This document shows, in pieces, positions 24,270 to 31,036 of a stretch of 32,844 bases of DNA. The notes under the pieces are model-generated. The model worked only from the letters and a program-made list of their open reading frames with translations, did no database searches and had not been told where the DNA came from. Location: assembly GCA_900317865.1 (NCBI GenBank), contig ONIK01000017.1, forward strand, positions 1 to 32,844. Reading direction: 5' to 3'. Numbering within the stretch: the first letter of the stretch is position 1; each line of letters begins with the position of its first letter. The position numbers were made by a program, and so were the translations under genes. This stretch comes from an uncultured Methanobrevibacter sp. GTDB lineage: Archaea; Methanobacteriota; Methanobacteria; Methanobacteriales; Methanobacteriaceae.

Positions 24270-24270
24270 A

Positions 24271-24777
24271 ATGGAATTTGATGAAGTTATTAACAAAAGA
24301 TATAGTGTAAGAGGATACTTGGATAAAGAAGTTGAAAAAGAAAAATTGGATTATGTTTTAAAGGCAGCTACTATCGCTCCAACAGGAGTTAATTACCAGC
24401 CTTTTAAAGTTTATGTAATTGATACTAAGAAAAATAAAGAAGCTTTGTCCGAAATCTATTCTGCTAAGTGGTTTACACAAGCACCTTACGTATTGTGTGT
24501 AGTGGCAAAAACCGATGAAGCATGGGTTAGAAAATATGATAATAAATGTATATCCGATATTGATGCAACAATCGTGATGGACCATATTATTTTGGCAGCA
24601 ACTAGTGTTGGACTTGGAACGTGTTATATTGCAGCATTCAAACCGGATAAAGCAAGAGAATTCTTGCAGTTAAAGGATTCTGAAGAACCAGTATTGTTTA
24701 CTCCTTTAGGTTATGGGGATGCTGAACCAAGAGACACTCCAAGAAAAGAAATCGATGAATTTACAGTATACTTATAG
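24271..24777 (+). CDS. nitroreductase family FMN oxidoreductase
   Basis: This 168-aa protein has the nitroreductase marks RYSVRGY (FMN phosphate binding, residues 10-16), APTGVNYQPFKVYV, DATIVMDHIILAATSVGLGTCYI and TPLGYGDAEP. Members use FMN and NAD(P)H or F420-type donors to reduce nitro compounds, quinones or enoates. ATG 24271 is chosen since GGAGGT (24258-24263) lies 7 nt upstream; an in-frame ATG at 24247 lies inside the previous gene. It follows the citryl-CoA-lyase-like stop by 1 nt, so it is the last enzyme of the operon and could reduce an unsaturated acid made by the hydro-lyases. That link is inference. Confidence 0.8.
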   Translation: MEFDEVINKRYSVRGYLDKEVEKEKLDYVLKAATIAPTGVNYQPFKVYVIDTKKNKEALSEIYSAKWFTQAPYVLCVVAKTDEAWVRKYDNKCISDIDATIVMDHIILAATSVGLGTCYIAAFKPDKAREFLQLKDSEEPVLFTPLGYGDAEPRDTPRKEIDEFTVYL

Positions 24778-24783
24778 ATTATT

Positions 24784-25122
24784 ATGGATTTATTTATTTT
24801 AAAAGCAGATAATTCTAATGAAATGAATAAGATTTCAGAAGAGTTATCTGAAACTAAATTTAAGAAAATACAGGAAGAAAAACATTTCATTTTAATGAAA
24901 AAGAAAAGATATGGGAATTATTATGTCCATATTCTATTTTTGATGATTGGAATGTTCTTTTTTGGCCCAGCATTACTTGTAAATCTTGTATATTTTGCTT
25001 ATAGCTATTTATGGGCTTCACCTCATGTTCTAATAACAACAGAACTAAAATCTGAAACGGGTGAAGATTTGGAATTTAATACTATGGATCAGGTACTAGA
25101 AAAAGCAAATAAACTATTCTAA
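24784..25122 (+). CDS. small membrane protein, unknown function
   Basis: This 112-aa protein is not recognised. Residues about 1-45 are soluble and charged. Then come two membrane helices (about 48-68, YYVHILFLMIGMFFFGPALL, and 69-80) and a soluble tail (EDLEFNTMDQVLEKANKLF). It begins 6 nt after the nitroreductase stop with no clear SD (GATTATT), so it is probably at the end of the same transcript. It is convergent with the 111-aa gene, with a 12-nt gap. Confidence 0.55.
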   Translation: MDLFILKADNSNEMNKISEELSETKFKKIQEEKHFILMKKKRYGNYYVHILFLMIGMFFFGPALLVNLVYFAYSYLWASPHVLITTELKSETGEDLEFNTMDQVLEKANKLF

Positions 25123-25134
25123 TAAAATATTATT

Positions 25135-25470
25135 TCATTCGATAATTTCTTCAACATCATATTCTTCTATTTTTCTTATTATCAATGGTGTAGATATTGA
25201 TGGGTTGTTATATTCTGATTCTTCACCAATTTTGGCATTAATAAATACTTCATTGACTTGAGGTTCTAAAAATAATGTTAAAATGTCTTGCCTAAACTCA
25301 TCATATTCTTTTTGAATTTTTTCATCGGCTATTTTTAATAATGGGAGTTCTTCTGTCCATATGTCTCTGCCTGGAGAGAATTTTTTGTCTTGTAGTTTGT
25401 TTTCAAAGATTTCTCCATCAAGCATCATTTCAAAATTCTTGTTAAGTATTATCCAAACACATCTGTTCAT
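25135..25470 (-). CDS. conserved small protein, unknown function
   Basis: This 111-aa acidic soluble protein (MNRCVWIILNKNFEMMLDGE) has no recognised domain. Alternating strand and helix are predicted by eye, with Glu-rich ends. The ATG at 25470 has no SD, and the divergent gene starts only 40 bp away, so a leaderless transcript is likely. The frame is intact and free of strong competing frames. The function cannot be told. Confidence 0.5.
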   Translation of the reverse strand: MNRCVWIILNKNFEMMLDGEIFENKLQDKKFSPGRDIWTEELPLLKIADEKIQKEYDEFRQDILTLFLEPQVNEVFINAKIGEESEYNNPSISTPLIIRKIEEYDVEEIIE

Positions 25471-25510
25471 AGTAAATAGTATTTATATTAAGATAATTAA
25501 ATATTGATGT
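25471..25510. promoter_or_regulatory. 40-bp divergent promoter region
   Basis: Only 40 bp separate the ATGs of two divergent genes, with no SD on either side. TATTTATATTA (25478-25488) can serve as TATA for the rightward gene, giving a start at or near its ATG at 25511. The minus strand offers AATATAAATA over the same bases. Confidence 0.4.
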
Positions 25511-25861
25511 ATGTCTCGTATTAAAACTATTAAAATGCTTGGAATGATATTGGCTATTGTATTAATAATTATTGGTATTCTTCCTGTAGTAAGGGGAGAT
25601 GCATTAACCAATGATTCAATTGCTACATCAATTATTCTTATCCTTTTGGGTGTTGCATATCTTATAATAACTTATAATCCGGGTTGGACAAAAGCAGTCT
25701 TTTTCTTTGAGGGTATTGTCATTGGTGGTGTAGGTTATAAGATATTGGCATTTCCTTATAATATTGGCTTTGCTGTAATTGGTCTTATCATTATTGCAAT
25801 AGCTATTTTAGCTTATTCAATGAAATTACCTAAAGGAATCCTTAAATTTTTCTATAGGTAA
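25511..25861 (+). CDS. small four-helix membrane protein, unknown function
   Basis: This 116-aa protein has four predicted membrane helices (about 8-26, 37-56, 62-78, 86-104) and short basic ends (MSRIKTIK at the start, KGILKFFYR at the end), so the ends are probably cytoplasmic. No family is recognised. The ATG lacks an SD, suggesting leaderless translation. It is the last gene before the ATP synthase operon and is cut off from it by T-rich termination sequence. Confidence 0.5.
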   Translation: MSRIKTIKMLGMILAIVLIIIGILPVVRGDALTNDSIATSIILILLGVAYLIITYNPGWTKAVFFFEGIVIGGVGYKILAFPYNIGFAVIGLIIIAIAILAYSMKLPKGILKFFYR

Positions 25862-25902
25862 TCTTTTTTTCCTTTATTTTTTTTAATTCTTTTTTTAATA
25901 GT
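25862..25902 (+). terminator. oligo-T terminator cluster before the ATP synthase operon
   Basis: Runs of T6, T8 and T7 follow the stop at 25861 (CTTTTTTCC, ATTTTTTTTAA, CTTTTTTTAA) without a strong hairpin. This is the usual intrinsic terminator form in euryarchaea. Confidence 0.55.
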
Positions 25903-25986
25903 ATTTATTTATAAAAATATTTTATTTTTGTTATCATTTTTTATTTTAACTCATGATTTGATTTATTTTTCAAAAAAATATAGTAA

Positions 25987-26030
25987 AAGATATATATTAT
26001 ACTTAATAAAAATTAAATATACCATGGTGA
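25987..26030 (+). promoter_or_regulatory. promoter and SD of the A1AO ATP synthase operon
   Basis: AAAAGATATATATTATAC (about 25984-26001) combines a purine-rich BRE with a TATA box at 25991-25999. Start is expected near 26021-26025. SD GGTGA (26026-26030) lies 6 nt before the atpH ATG at 26037. Confidence 0.6.
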
Positions 26031-26036
26031 TTTATT

Positions 26037-26351
26037 ATGGCAGAGATATCAGACGCAATCGCAATGATAAAAAAAGCTGAATCAGATGCTGAACAGCTAA
26101 TTATTGATTCCGAATCTCAATCAAAAGATTTAATTAACGAATCTAGAGTAAACGCGGAAGAAATAATTTCTAATGCTAAAAAATCAGCAGAAGAAGAAGC
26201 TAAAAATACTGTTTTTGATGCAGAAGATAAAGCTAAGGAAGAAGCTAAATCTATTGCTGCTAGCTCTGAAAATGATGTAAATGCATTAAAAGAGAAAGCT
26301 ATGGCAAATGTGGATGAGGCTGCTTCAATTATTGTCAAAAATATTTTGTAG
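26037..26351 (+). CDS. atpH: A-type ATP synthase subunit H (peripheral stalk)
   Basis: This 104-aa protein is almost entirely helical and rich in Ala, Glu, Lys and Ser, with a coiled-coil pattern (AMIKKAESDAEQLIIDSES, EEAKNTVFDAEDKAKEEAK). Subunit H forms the peripheral stator stalk with subunit E and links subunit I to the catalytic head. It is the first gene of the operon, as in other Methanobacteriales, and its length fits the family. The next gene begins 11 nt after its stop. Confidence 0.85.
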   Translation: MAEISDAIAMIKKAESDAEQLIIDSESQSKDLINESRVNAEEIISNAKKSAEEEAKNTVFDAEDKAKEEAKSIAASSENDVNALKEKAMANVDEAASIIVKNIL

Positions 26352-26362
26352 TGTGAGATTAT

Positions 26363-26560
26363 ATGTTCAAGACAGCTAGAATGCGAAAAATTAGAATAGT
26401 TACACTGGATAAGTATGTAACTCCTATTGTGGATGTTCTCCATGAACAGGGGTTAGTGCAAATCAGTGATATTTCTGATAGTATTCAGCAAGATCCTGAA
26501 TTAGCGGAATTAGTAACTCCCGCAAAAGCTACTCCATACTCAGGTAAATTATCTTCATGA
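26363..26560 (+). CDS. atpI: A-type ATP synthase subunit I, N-terminal fragment (frame broken)
   Basis: This 65-aa piece begins MFKTARMRKIRIVTLDKYVT, the normal start of archaeal subunit I (V-ATPase subunit a homologue). It stops at TGA 26558-26560 just after ATPYSGKLSS. The rest of the protein continues in another frame from ATG 26557, where the bases ATGA overlap. Full subunit I in relatives is one chain, and 65 + 603 aa add up to its usual size. So this is either a true split with stop-restart translation at ATGA, or a 1-nt gain or 2-nt loss (mutation or sequencing error). The fragment holds the first strand and helix of the cytoplasmic domain. Confidence 0.8.
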   Translation: MFKTARMRKIRIVTLDKYVTPIVDVLHEQGLVQISDISDSIQQDPELAELVTPAKATPYSGKLSS

Positions 26561-28368
26561 AAACAAACGGTATATCTGAACTTTTGGGAAATTCTTTATC
26601 AGAAGGCCATGGGATTAAAGATACTTTAATGTCTTTCATTAGTCCAGACATACCTGTTCAAAAAAATGTTGAAGATTTAGATACTGAGGCTTTCATTAAG
26701 AAGGCTGAAGAAACATTATCTCAAGTAGAGAGTAAGACACATGTTATTGAGGGAAAACTAGCCGCTCTCGACTCCGAAACAAGTGAATTAAAGTCTAATA
26801 AAAGTTTAGCTAGACACTTATCTAATTTTGACATGGATTTAGCTCTTTTAAAAGATTCTAAGTACACTTCTACAACTGTTGGAAGGATTAATGTTGAATC
26901 TGCTTCAGAAATCAAAACTAAATTAAGTAACTTGACTGATGAATTAGATATGTTTACAGTCCCAAGCGATGATAAAGATTATTTAACTATCGTTGTGGTG
27001 ACTTTAAAAGAATTTAGCGATGAGGTTTATTCAACCCTTCGTAAATATGAATTTGAGAAAATTGAAATAGGAAATGTTGAAGGTACTCCTCAACAAATTA
27101 TTTCAAATGCTGATGCAAGATTGTCTGCAATTGAATCAGAACGTGCAACTGTTAAATCAGAATTAAGAGTTGTCGCTGAGCAATGGGATGATGAAATATT
27201 AGCACTCAAAGAGCAAATAGAAAATGAAAAAGAAAAGAACGATATTATTTCTGCATTTGTTCAAACAAAAGATTCTTACATGCTTGAAGCATGGGTACCT
27301 GTTAAAGATACCGAAAAAGTTGAACAGTTAGTAGAAAAAAGTTCTGAAGGTCACTGTGCCTTTGAATTAATTGAAGTTGAAGGAACAGATGATGAAAATG
27401 TACCTGTTTTACAACAAAACGGATGGTATGCAAAGCCTTTCGAATACCTTGTTGATATGTACTCTCCAGTACGTTACAATGAAATCGATCCAACAATCTT
27501 TGTTGCTATAATGTTCCCTATTTTCTTTGGGTTCTGTTTAACTGATGCAGCTTATGGTTTAATTGTTTCATTGATTGGTGTTGTTCTATTAAGGGGATTA
27601 GGTAAAGTAAAAGAATCCATGCATTCATTTGGTTGGATTCTAATTTGGTCCGGGCTATGGGCAGTTATCTTGGGTCTTTTAACAAATGGTCTTCTTGGTG
27701 ATTTCTATTCTAGGATATTGCATTTAGGAAGCGCATTACCTACAGTATATGAACCTGTAAATGCATTTAGCCACCCTGATATAATTTTAATAATTGCTAT
27801 TCTTATTGGTGTAGTCTATACTAATATAGCTTTCATTTTAGGAGCTATTGATAACTTTAGATATGGCAATAAAAAAGAGGCTATCGGATCTCAATTATGT
27901 TGGTTTGTTTTAGAAGCGGGTGTTATTTTCCTTGCTTTAGGATATTTAAATAGATTTGTTCCTGGAACAGCCATGATTTTTTACATAATCGGCGCAATTT
28001 TAGTAATTGCATGTATTGGAATGTTAGTTTATGCTAATGGTGCATATGGAGTAATGGATATTTTCGGATTCATGGGTGATGTATTATCCTACGCTCGTTT
28101 ATTAGCATTATGTTTGGCTACCGGGGGTATTGCTATGACAGTTAACATTTTAACCAATATGGTAAATGATATGATTCCTTTTATTGGAATAATCCTTGCG
28201 GTCATTATCTTTGTTGGTGGTCATATTGCAAACTTCGCTTTCCAAGTATTGGGTGCATTTATTAACGCTTTACGTTTGAATTATGTTGAATTCTTCTCTC
28301 AATTTTACATGGGAGGAAAAGGCAAATTTGAAGCTTTTAAAGCAAATAGAACATTTACTAAAAAATAA
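26557..28368 (+). CDS. atpI: A-type ATP synthase subunit I, main part
   Basis: This 603-aa piece begins MKTNGISELLGNSL. It continues the cytoplasmic domain (long helices to about residue 260, including a coiled coil) and then about seven membrane helices. The C-terminal half carries LSYARLLALCL, whose Arg matches the essential proton/Na+-path arginine of subunit a, and ALRLNYVEFFSQFY, with the second conserved Arg. Subunit I is the stator half-channel facing the K ring. The SD for the ATG is weak (AGGT, 26542-26545), so it depends on reinitiation or on repairing the frame with the upstream 65-aa piece. It ends 71 bp before atpK. Confidence 0.9.
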   Translation: MKTNGISELLGNSLSEGHGIKDTLMSFISPDIPVQKNVEDLDTEAFIKKAEETLSQVESKTHVIEGKLAALDSETSELKSNKSLARHLSNFDMDLALLKDSKYTSTTVGRINVESASEIKTKLSNLTDELDMFTVPSDDKDYLTIVVVTLKEFSDEVYSTLRKYEFEKIEIGNVEGTPQQIISNADARLSAIESERATVKSELRVVAEQWDDEILALKEQIENEKEKNDIISAFVQTKDSYMLEAWVPVKDTEKVEQLVEKSSEGHCAFELIEVEGTDDENVPVLQQNGWYAKPFEYLVDMYSPVRYNEIDPTIFVAIMFPIFFGFCLTDAAYGLIVSLIGVVLLRGLGKVKESMHSFGWILIWSGLWAVILGLLTNGLLGDFYSRILHLGSALPTVYEPVNAFSHPDIILIIAILIGVVYTNIAFILGAIDNFRYGNKKEAIGSQLCWFVLEAGVIFLALGYLNRFVPGTAMIFYIIGAILVIACIGMLVYANGAYGVMDIFGFMGDVLSYARLLALCLATGGIAMTVNILTNMVNDMIPFIGIILAVIIFVGGHIANFAFQVLGAFINALRLNYVEFFSQFYMGGKGKFEAFKANRTFTKK

Positions 28369-28432
28369 AATTAAAAATTTTTCATTTATATATAAAATAA
28401 ACATAATTAAAATAAATATTATTTAAAGGTGA
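28369..28432 (+). promoter_or_regulatory. likely internal promoter and strong SD before atpK
   Basis: In the only sizeable gap of the operon, AATTTTTC (a weak terminator-like run after the palindrome AAAAATTTTT) is followed by a TATA box TTTATATATA (28385-28394), and then SD AAAGGTGA (28425-28432) 7 nt before atpK. Expected transcription start is near 28415. This would allow extra atpK transcription for the multi-copy rotor ring. Confidence 0.5.
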
Positions 28433-28439
28433 ATTAAAT

Positions 28440-28925
28440 ATGGTAGAAATTGCTTTAGGTACTGCTTTAGCAGCTATTGGTGCTGGAGTAGCAATTGGTT
28501 TTGCCGGATTAGGTTCCGGTTTAGGGCAAGGTATGGCAGCTGCTGGATCTGTTGGTGCAGTAGCAGAAGACAACGACATGTTTGCTAGAGGTATTATTTT
28601 CTCTGCATTACCAGAGACTCAGGCTATTTATGGATTCTTGATTGCAATCTTATTACTCGTTTTCTCCGGATTATTAGGTGGAGGAAAAGCTTTAAGTGTA
28701 GAAGCTGGACTTGTAGCAGTGGGTGTGGGTGCATCTATCGGTTTCGCAGGTTTAGGTTCAGGTATGGGACAAGGTATTGCTGCATCATCTTCCGTTGGTG
28801 CAATTGTAGAAGATAACGACATGTTTGCACGTGGTATTATTTTCTCTGCATTACCAGAGACTCAGGCTATTTACGGATTCTTGATTGCTATTTTACTCAT
28901 GGTATTCGGTGGAATCTTAGGTTAA
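28440..28925 (+). CDS. atpK: A-type ATP synthase subunit K (rotor ring proteolipid, duplicated hairpin)
   Basis: This 161-aa proteolipid has two hairpins (four helices), each half with GLGSGxGQG in the first helix and ALPETQAIYGFL in the second. Each half keeps the ion-binding Glu of PETQ plus Gln in GQG and Thr-Gln next to the Glu. These are the residue types that bind Na+ in rotor rings such as NtpK of Enterococcus hirae, so Na+ coupling is likely. The halves repeat with an 81-codon period, and a 41-bp stretch (28590-28630 versus 28833-28873) is identical at DNA level. It has its own strong SD and probably its own promoter. Confidence 0.95.
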   Translation: MVEIALGTALAAIGAGVAIGFAGLGSGLGQGMAAAGSVGAVAEDNDMFARGIIFSALPETQAIYGFLIAILLLVFSGLLGGGKALSVEAGLVAVGVGASIGFAGLGSGMGQGIAASSSVGAIVEDNDMFARGIIFSALPETQAIYGFLIAILLMVFGGILG

Positions 28926-28938
28926 GGAGGCAATTTAT

Positions 28939-29550
28939 ATGAGCTCAGGCACAGATAAAATTGTTTCAAGCATTATGTCTGAAGCCCAAGGGAAAGCTGA
29001 TATAATCATGCAAGAAGCTAATGCAGAAATTGCTACAATTAATGCAGATGCTGAGAAAACTGCAGAATCAGAGAAAAATAAAATTTTAGAAAATGGTAAA
29101 AAACAATCTGATATGAGATATCAGCAAATTATCTCTGAAGCTAAGATGAATGCTCGTAGAGCAGAATTAGGCGCTAAAGAAGAAGTTATAGAAGCAGCTT
29201 TTGATAAAGCTACTGAAGACTTAAAGGATATTGCTTCTTCCGGTAGTGAAGAATATGATGATTCATTAAGTAAAATAATTAAAGAAGCTGTTGATGAACT
29301 CGGTAGCAAAGATTTAATTATTCATTTAAATGAAGCTGATACAAATAAATTTAAAAGTCAACTTGATTCATCTTCTACTTTCCAAATTGATGATATTAAA
29401 TTCCAATTAGGAGAACCTATAGATACTATTGGTGGAGCTATTGTTAAAACTAGAAATGGTGACATTGAAGTAAATAATACTATTGAATCTAGATTAGAAC
29501 GATTTAAAAGTGTTTTACGTAGTGAAGTTGCAAATGTATTATTTAAATAA
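28939..29550 (+). CDS. atpE: A-type ATP synthase subunit E (peripheral stalk)
   Basis: This 203-aa protein has a long N-terminal helix (about 5-95: IMSEAQGKADIIMQEANAEI, MNARRAELGAKEEVIEAAFD) and a C-terminal alpha/beta domain (about 105-203) ending with NNTIESRLERFKSVLRSEVA, typical of V/A-type subunit E. It pairs with subunit H to form the stator stalk and binds the N-termini of the catalytic subunits. The strong SD AAGGAGG lies 13 nt after the atpK stop region, and its length is as expected. Confidence 0.9.
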   Translation: MSSGTDKIVSSIMSEAQGKADIIMQEANAEIATINADAEKTAESEKNKILENGKKQSDMRYQQIISEAKMNARRAELGAKEEVIEAAFDKATEDLKDIASSGSEEYDDSLSKIIKEAVDELGSKDLIIHLNEADTNKFKSQLDSSSTFQIDDIKFQLGEPIDTIGGAIVKTRNGDIEVNNTIESRLERFKSVLRSEVANVLFK

Positions 29551-29567
29551 ATTAGGAGTGAGAAATT

Positions 29568-30722
29568 ATGGCAGATGAAATTGCATCATTATTATCATCT
29601 TTAGGATTATCTGACGCAACATTAATTGCTCTTTGTATCCTTATAGTTGTTATTGTGGGTGCTGTTGTTGTAATCATTACATCTAGACCAATATTGGATA
29701 TTTATCCTTATCTCAATCCTAGTTCAAGAGTAAGAGCTAGAAAAGGAAGACTCTTCGACGAAAAACAAATTTCTGAAATTGTTGAATCAAACAATATTGA
29801 TGAAGTAGAAAATTATCTTAAAGGCGTTCCTGAATATGCTGATGTTTTAGATAATTATCCTTTAGACAAAGCATTAGATGTTCAACGTGCTAATACTTAT
29901 GATTTTATCGCAAGAATTGCTCCTAAGGAAGTTAAAGATCCTTTTGTTGTAATGTCTAAAAAAACTGATATTAACAACATTAAAAGTCTTATAACTGCTA
30001 AGGAAGTAGGTCTCAGTGCTGATGAAACCAAAGAACTTTTAATCCCTAGTGGATCATTATATGATGAGTTAAGCTCTTTAGTTGAAACTGACAGCGTTAC
30101 AGATATTATCACTAGTTTAGACAGTACTGAATATGCTACTGCATTAGAAGATGCTCTTCCAGAATATGAAGAGAAACAAATGACTCTTCCATTAGAATCT
30201 GCTTTAGATAAATATTACTTGAACAAATTACTAAACTCTTCAGATGTTCCTGCTGATGAAAACAGACAAATAGTATATTCTTATGTAGGAACTCAAGTAG
30301 ATGTTGATAACCTTAAATTAATTTTAAGGGCTAAAGAAGATGGTTTAACATACGATGATATTTCAAACTATATTTTAGCTGATGGTTATCAATTACGTGA
30401 ATGGAAACTTAAAGACTTAATGGATTCTCCTGATGTTGCTAATGTAATATCTGGATTAGAAGGTACCAAATACTCAGAAGCTTTAACTGATGTTGTTCCA
30501 AAATACAACGAAACTGGTTCCGTTGCTGTTTTTGAAAGAGCATTGGATGTGTATGTCGCAGAACATGCAAAATCATTATCTTCTAAAAAACCATTAGGTG
30601 TTGGTCCAATTATTGGTTATTTAAGTCAAAAAGAAGCTGAAATTAAGAATTTAAAAATTATTGCAAGGGCAAAAAGAGAAGCTGATTTCCCTAATTCTAA
30701 AATAATGGAGATGTTAATATGA
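29568..30722 (+). CDS. atpC: A-type ATP synthase subunit C (central stalk socket)
   Basis: This 384-aa protein matches subunit C/d: an all-helical funnel-shaped protein sitting on the K ring and receiving the central shaft. Conserved blocks include YPYLNPSSRVRARKGRLF, NIKSLITAKEVGL, VDVDNLKLILRAKEDGL and the C-terminal GYLSQKEAEIKNLKIIARAK. An N-terminal hydrophobic stretch (about 17-37, LCILIVVIVGAVVVIITS) is predicted as a membrane helix; it is present in methanobacterial members and absent from many bacterial ones. The SD GGAGTGAG precedes the ATG. It overlaps atpF by 4 bp. Confidence 0.9.
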   Translation: MADEIASLLSSLGLSDATLIALCILIVVIVGAVVVIITSRPILDIYPYLNPSSRVRARKGRLFDEKQISEIVESNNIDEVENYLKGVPEYADVLDNYPLDKALDVQRANTYDFIARIAPKEVKDPFVVMSKKTDINNIKSLITAKEVGLSADETKELLIPSGSLYDELSSLVETDSVTDIITSLDSTEYATALEDALPEYEEKQMTLPLESALDKYYLNKLLNSSDVPADENRQIVYSYVGTQVDVDNLKLILRAKEDGLTYDDISNYILADGYQLREWKLKDLMDSPDVANVISGLEGTKYSEALTDVVPKYNETGSVAVFERALDVYVAEHAKSLSSKKPLGVGPIIGYLSQKEAEIKNLKIIARAKREADFPNSKIMEMLI

Positions 30723-31036
30723 GTTCAGTCGCTATTATAGGAGATATGGATACTGTATCTGGATTTAGGCTTGGTGGAGTTAAAAAAGCAGAAGTTGTTA
30801 ACACTGCTGAAGAGGCTATTGCTGCTTTTGATAAATTTTTAGATGAAGAAGTTTCTATTATTATTATAACTCAAGTATTAGCTAATGAAATAAGAGAACA
30901 TGTTAATAGAAAAATTGGTTCTAGTGTATTACCAATGATGATTGAAATACCTGATAAAGATGGGTCCTCCGAAGGATCATCTGATCAAATGAACGATCTT
31001 ATTAAAAGAGTTATTGGGGTAGAGATGGTTAAATGA
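30719..31036 (+). CDS. atpF: A-type ATP synthase subunit F (central stalk)
   Basis: This 105-aa protein opens SSVAIIGDMDTVSGFRLGGV, the classical start of subunit F. A Rossmann-like half follows (EVSIIIITQVLANEIREHVN), then a C-terminal helix (about 85-105). Subunit F sits on the central shaft with subunit D and modulates ATPase activity through its C-terminal helix. It overlaps atpC upstream and atpA downstream by 4 bp each (ATGA), showing strict translational coupling. Confidence 0.9.
   Translation: MSSVAIIGDMDTVSGFRLGGVKKAEVVNTAEEAIAAFDKFLDEEVSIIIITQVLANEIREHVNRKIGSSVLPMMIEIPDKDGSSEGSSDQMNDLIKRVIGVEMVK

Noticed and set aside
26540..26562. Programmed -1 frameshift in atpI
   Set aside because: No X-XXY-YYZ slippery sequence or clear downstream pseudoknot is visible before the TGA; stop-restart at ATGA or a sequence error is simpler.
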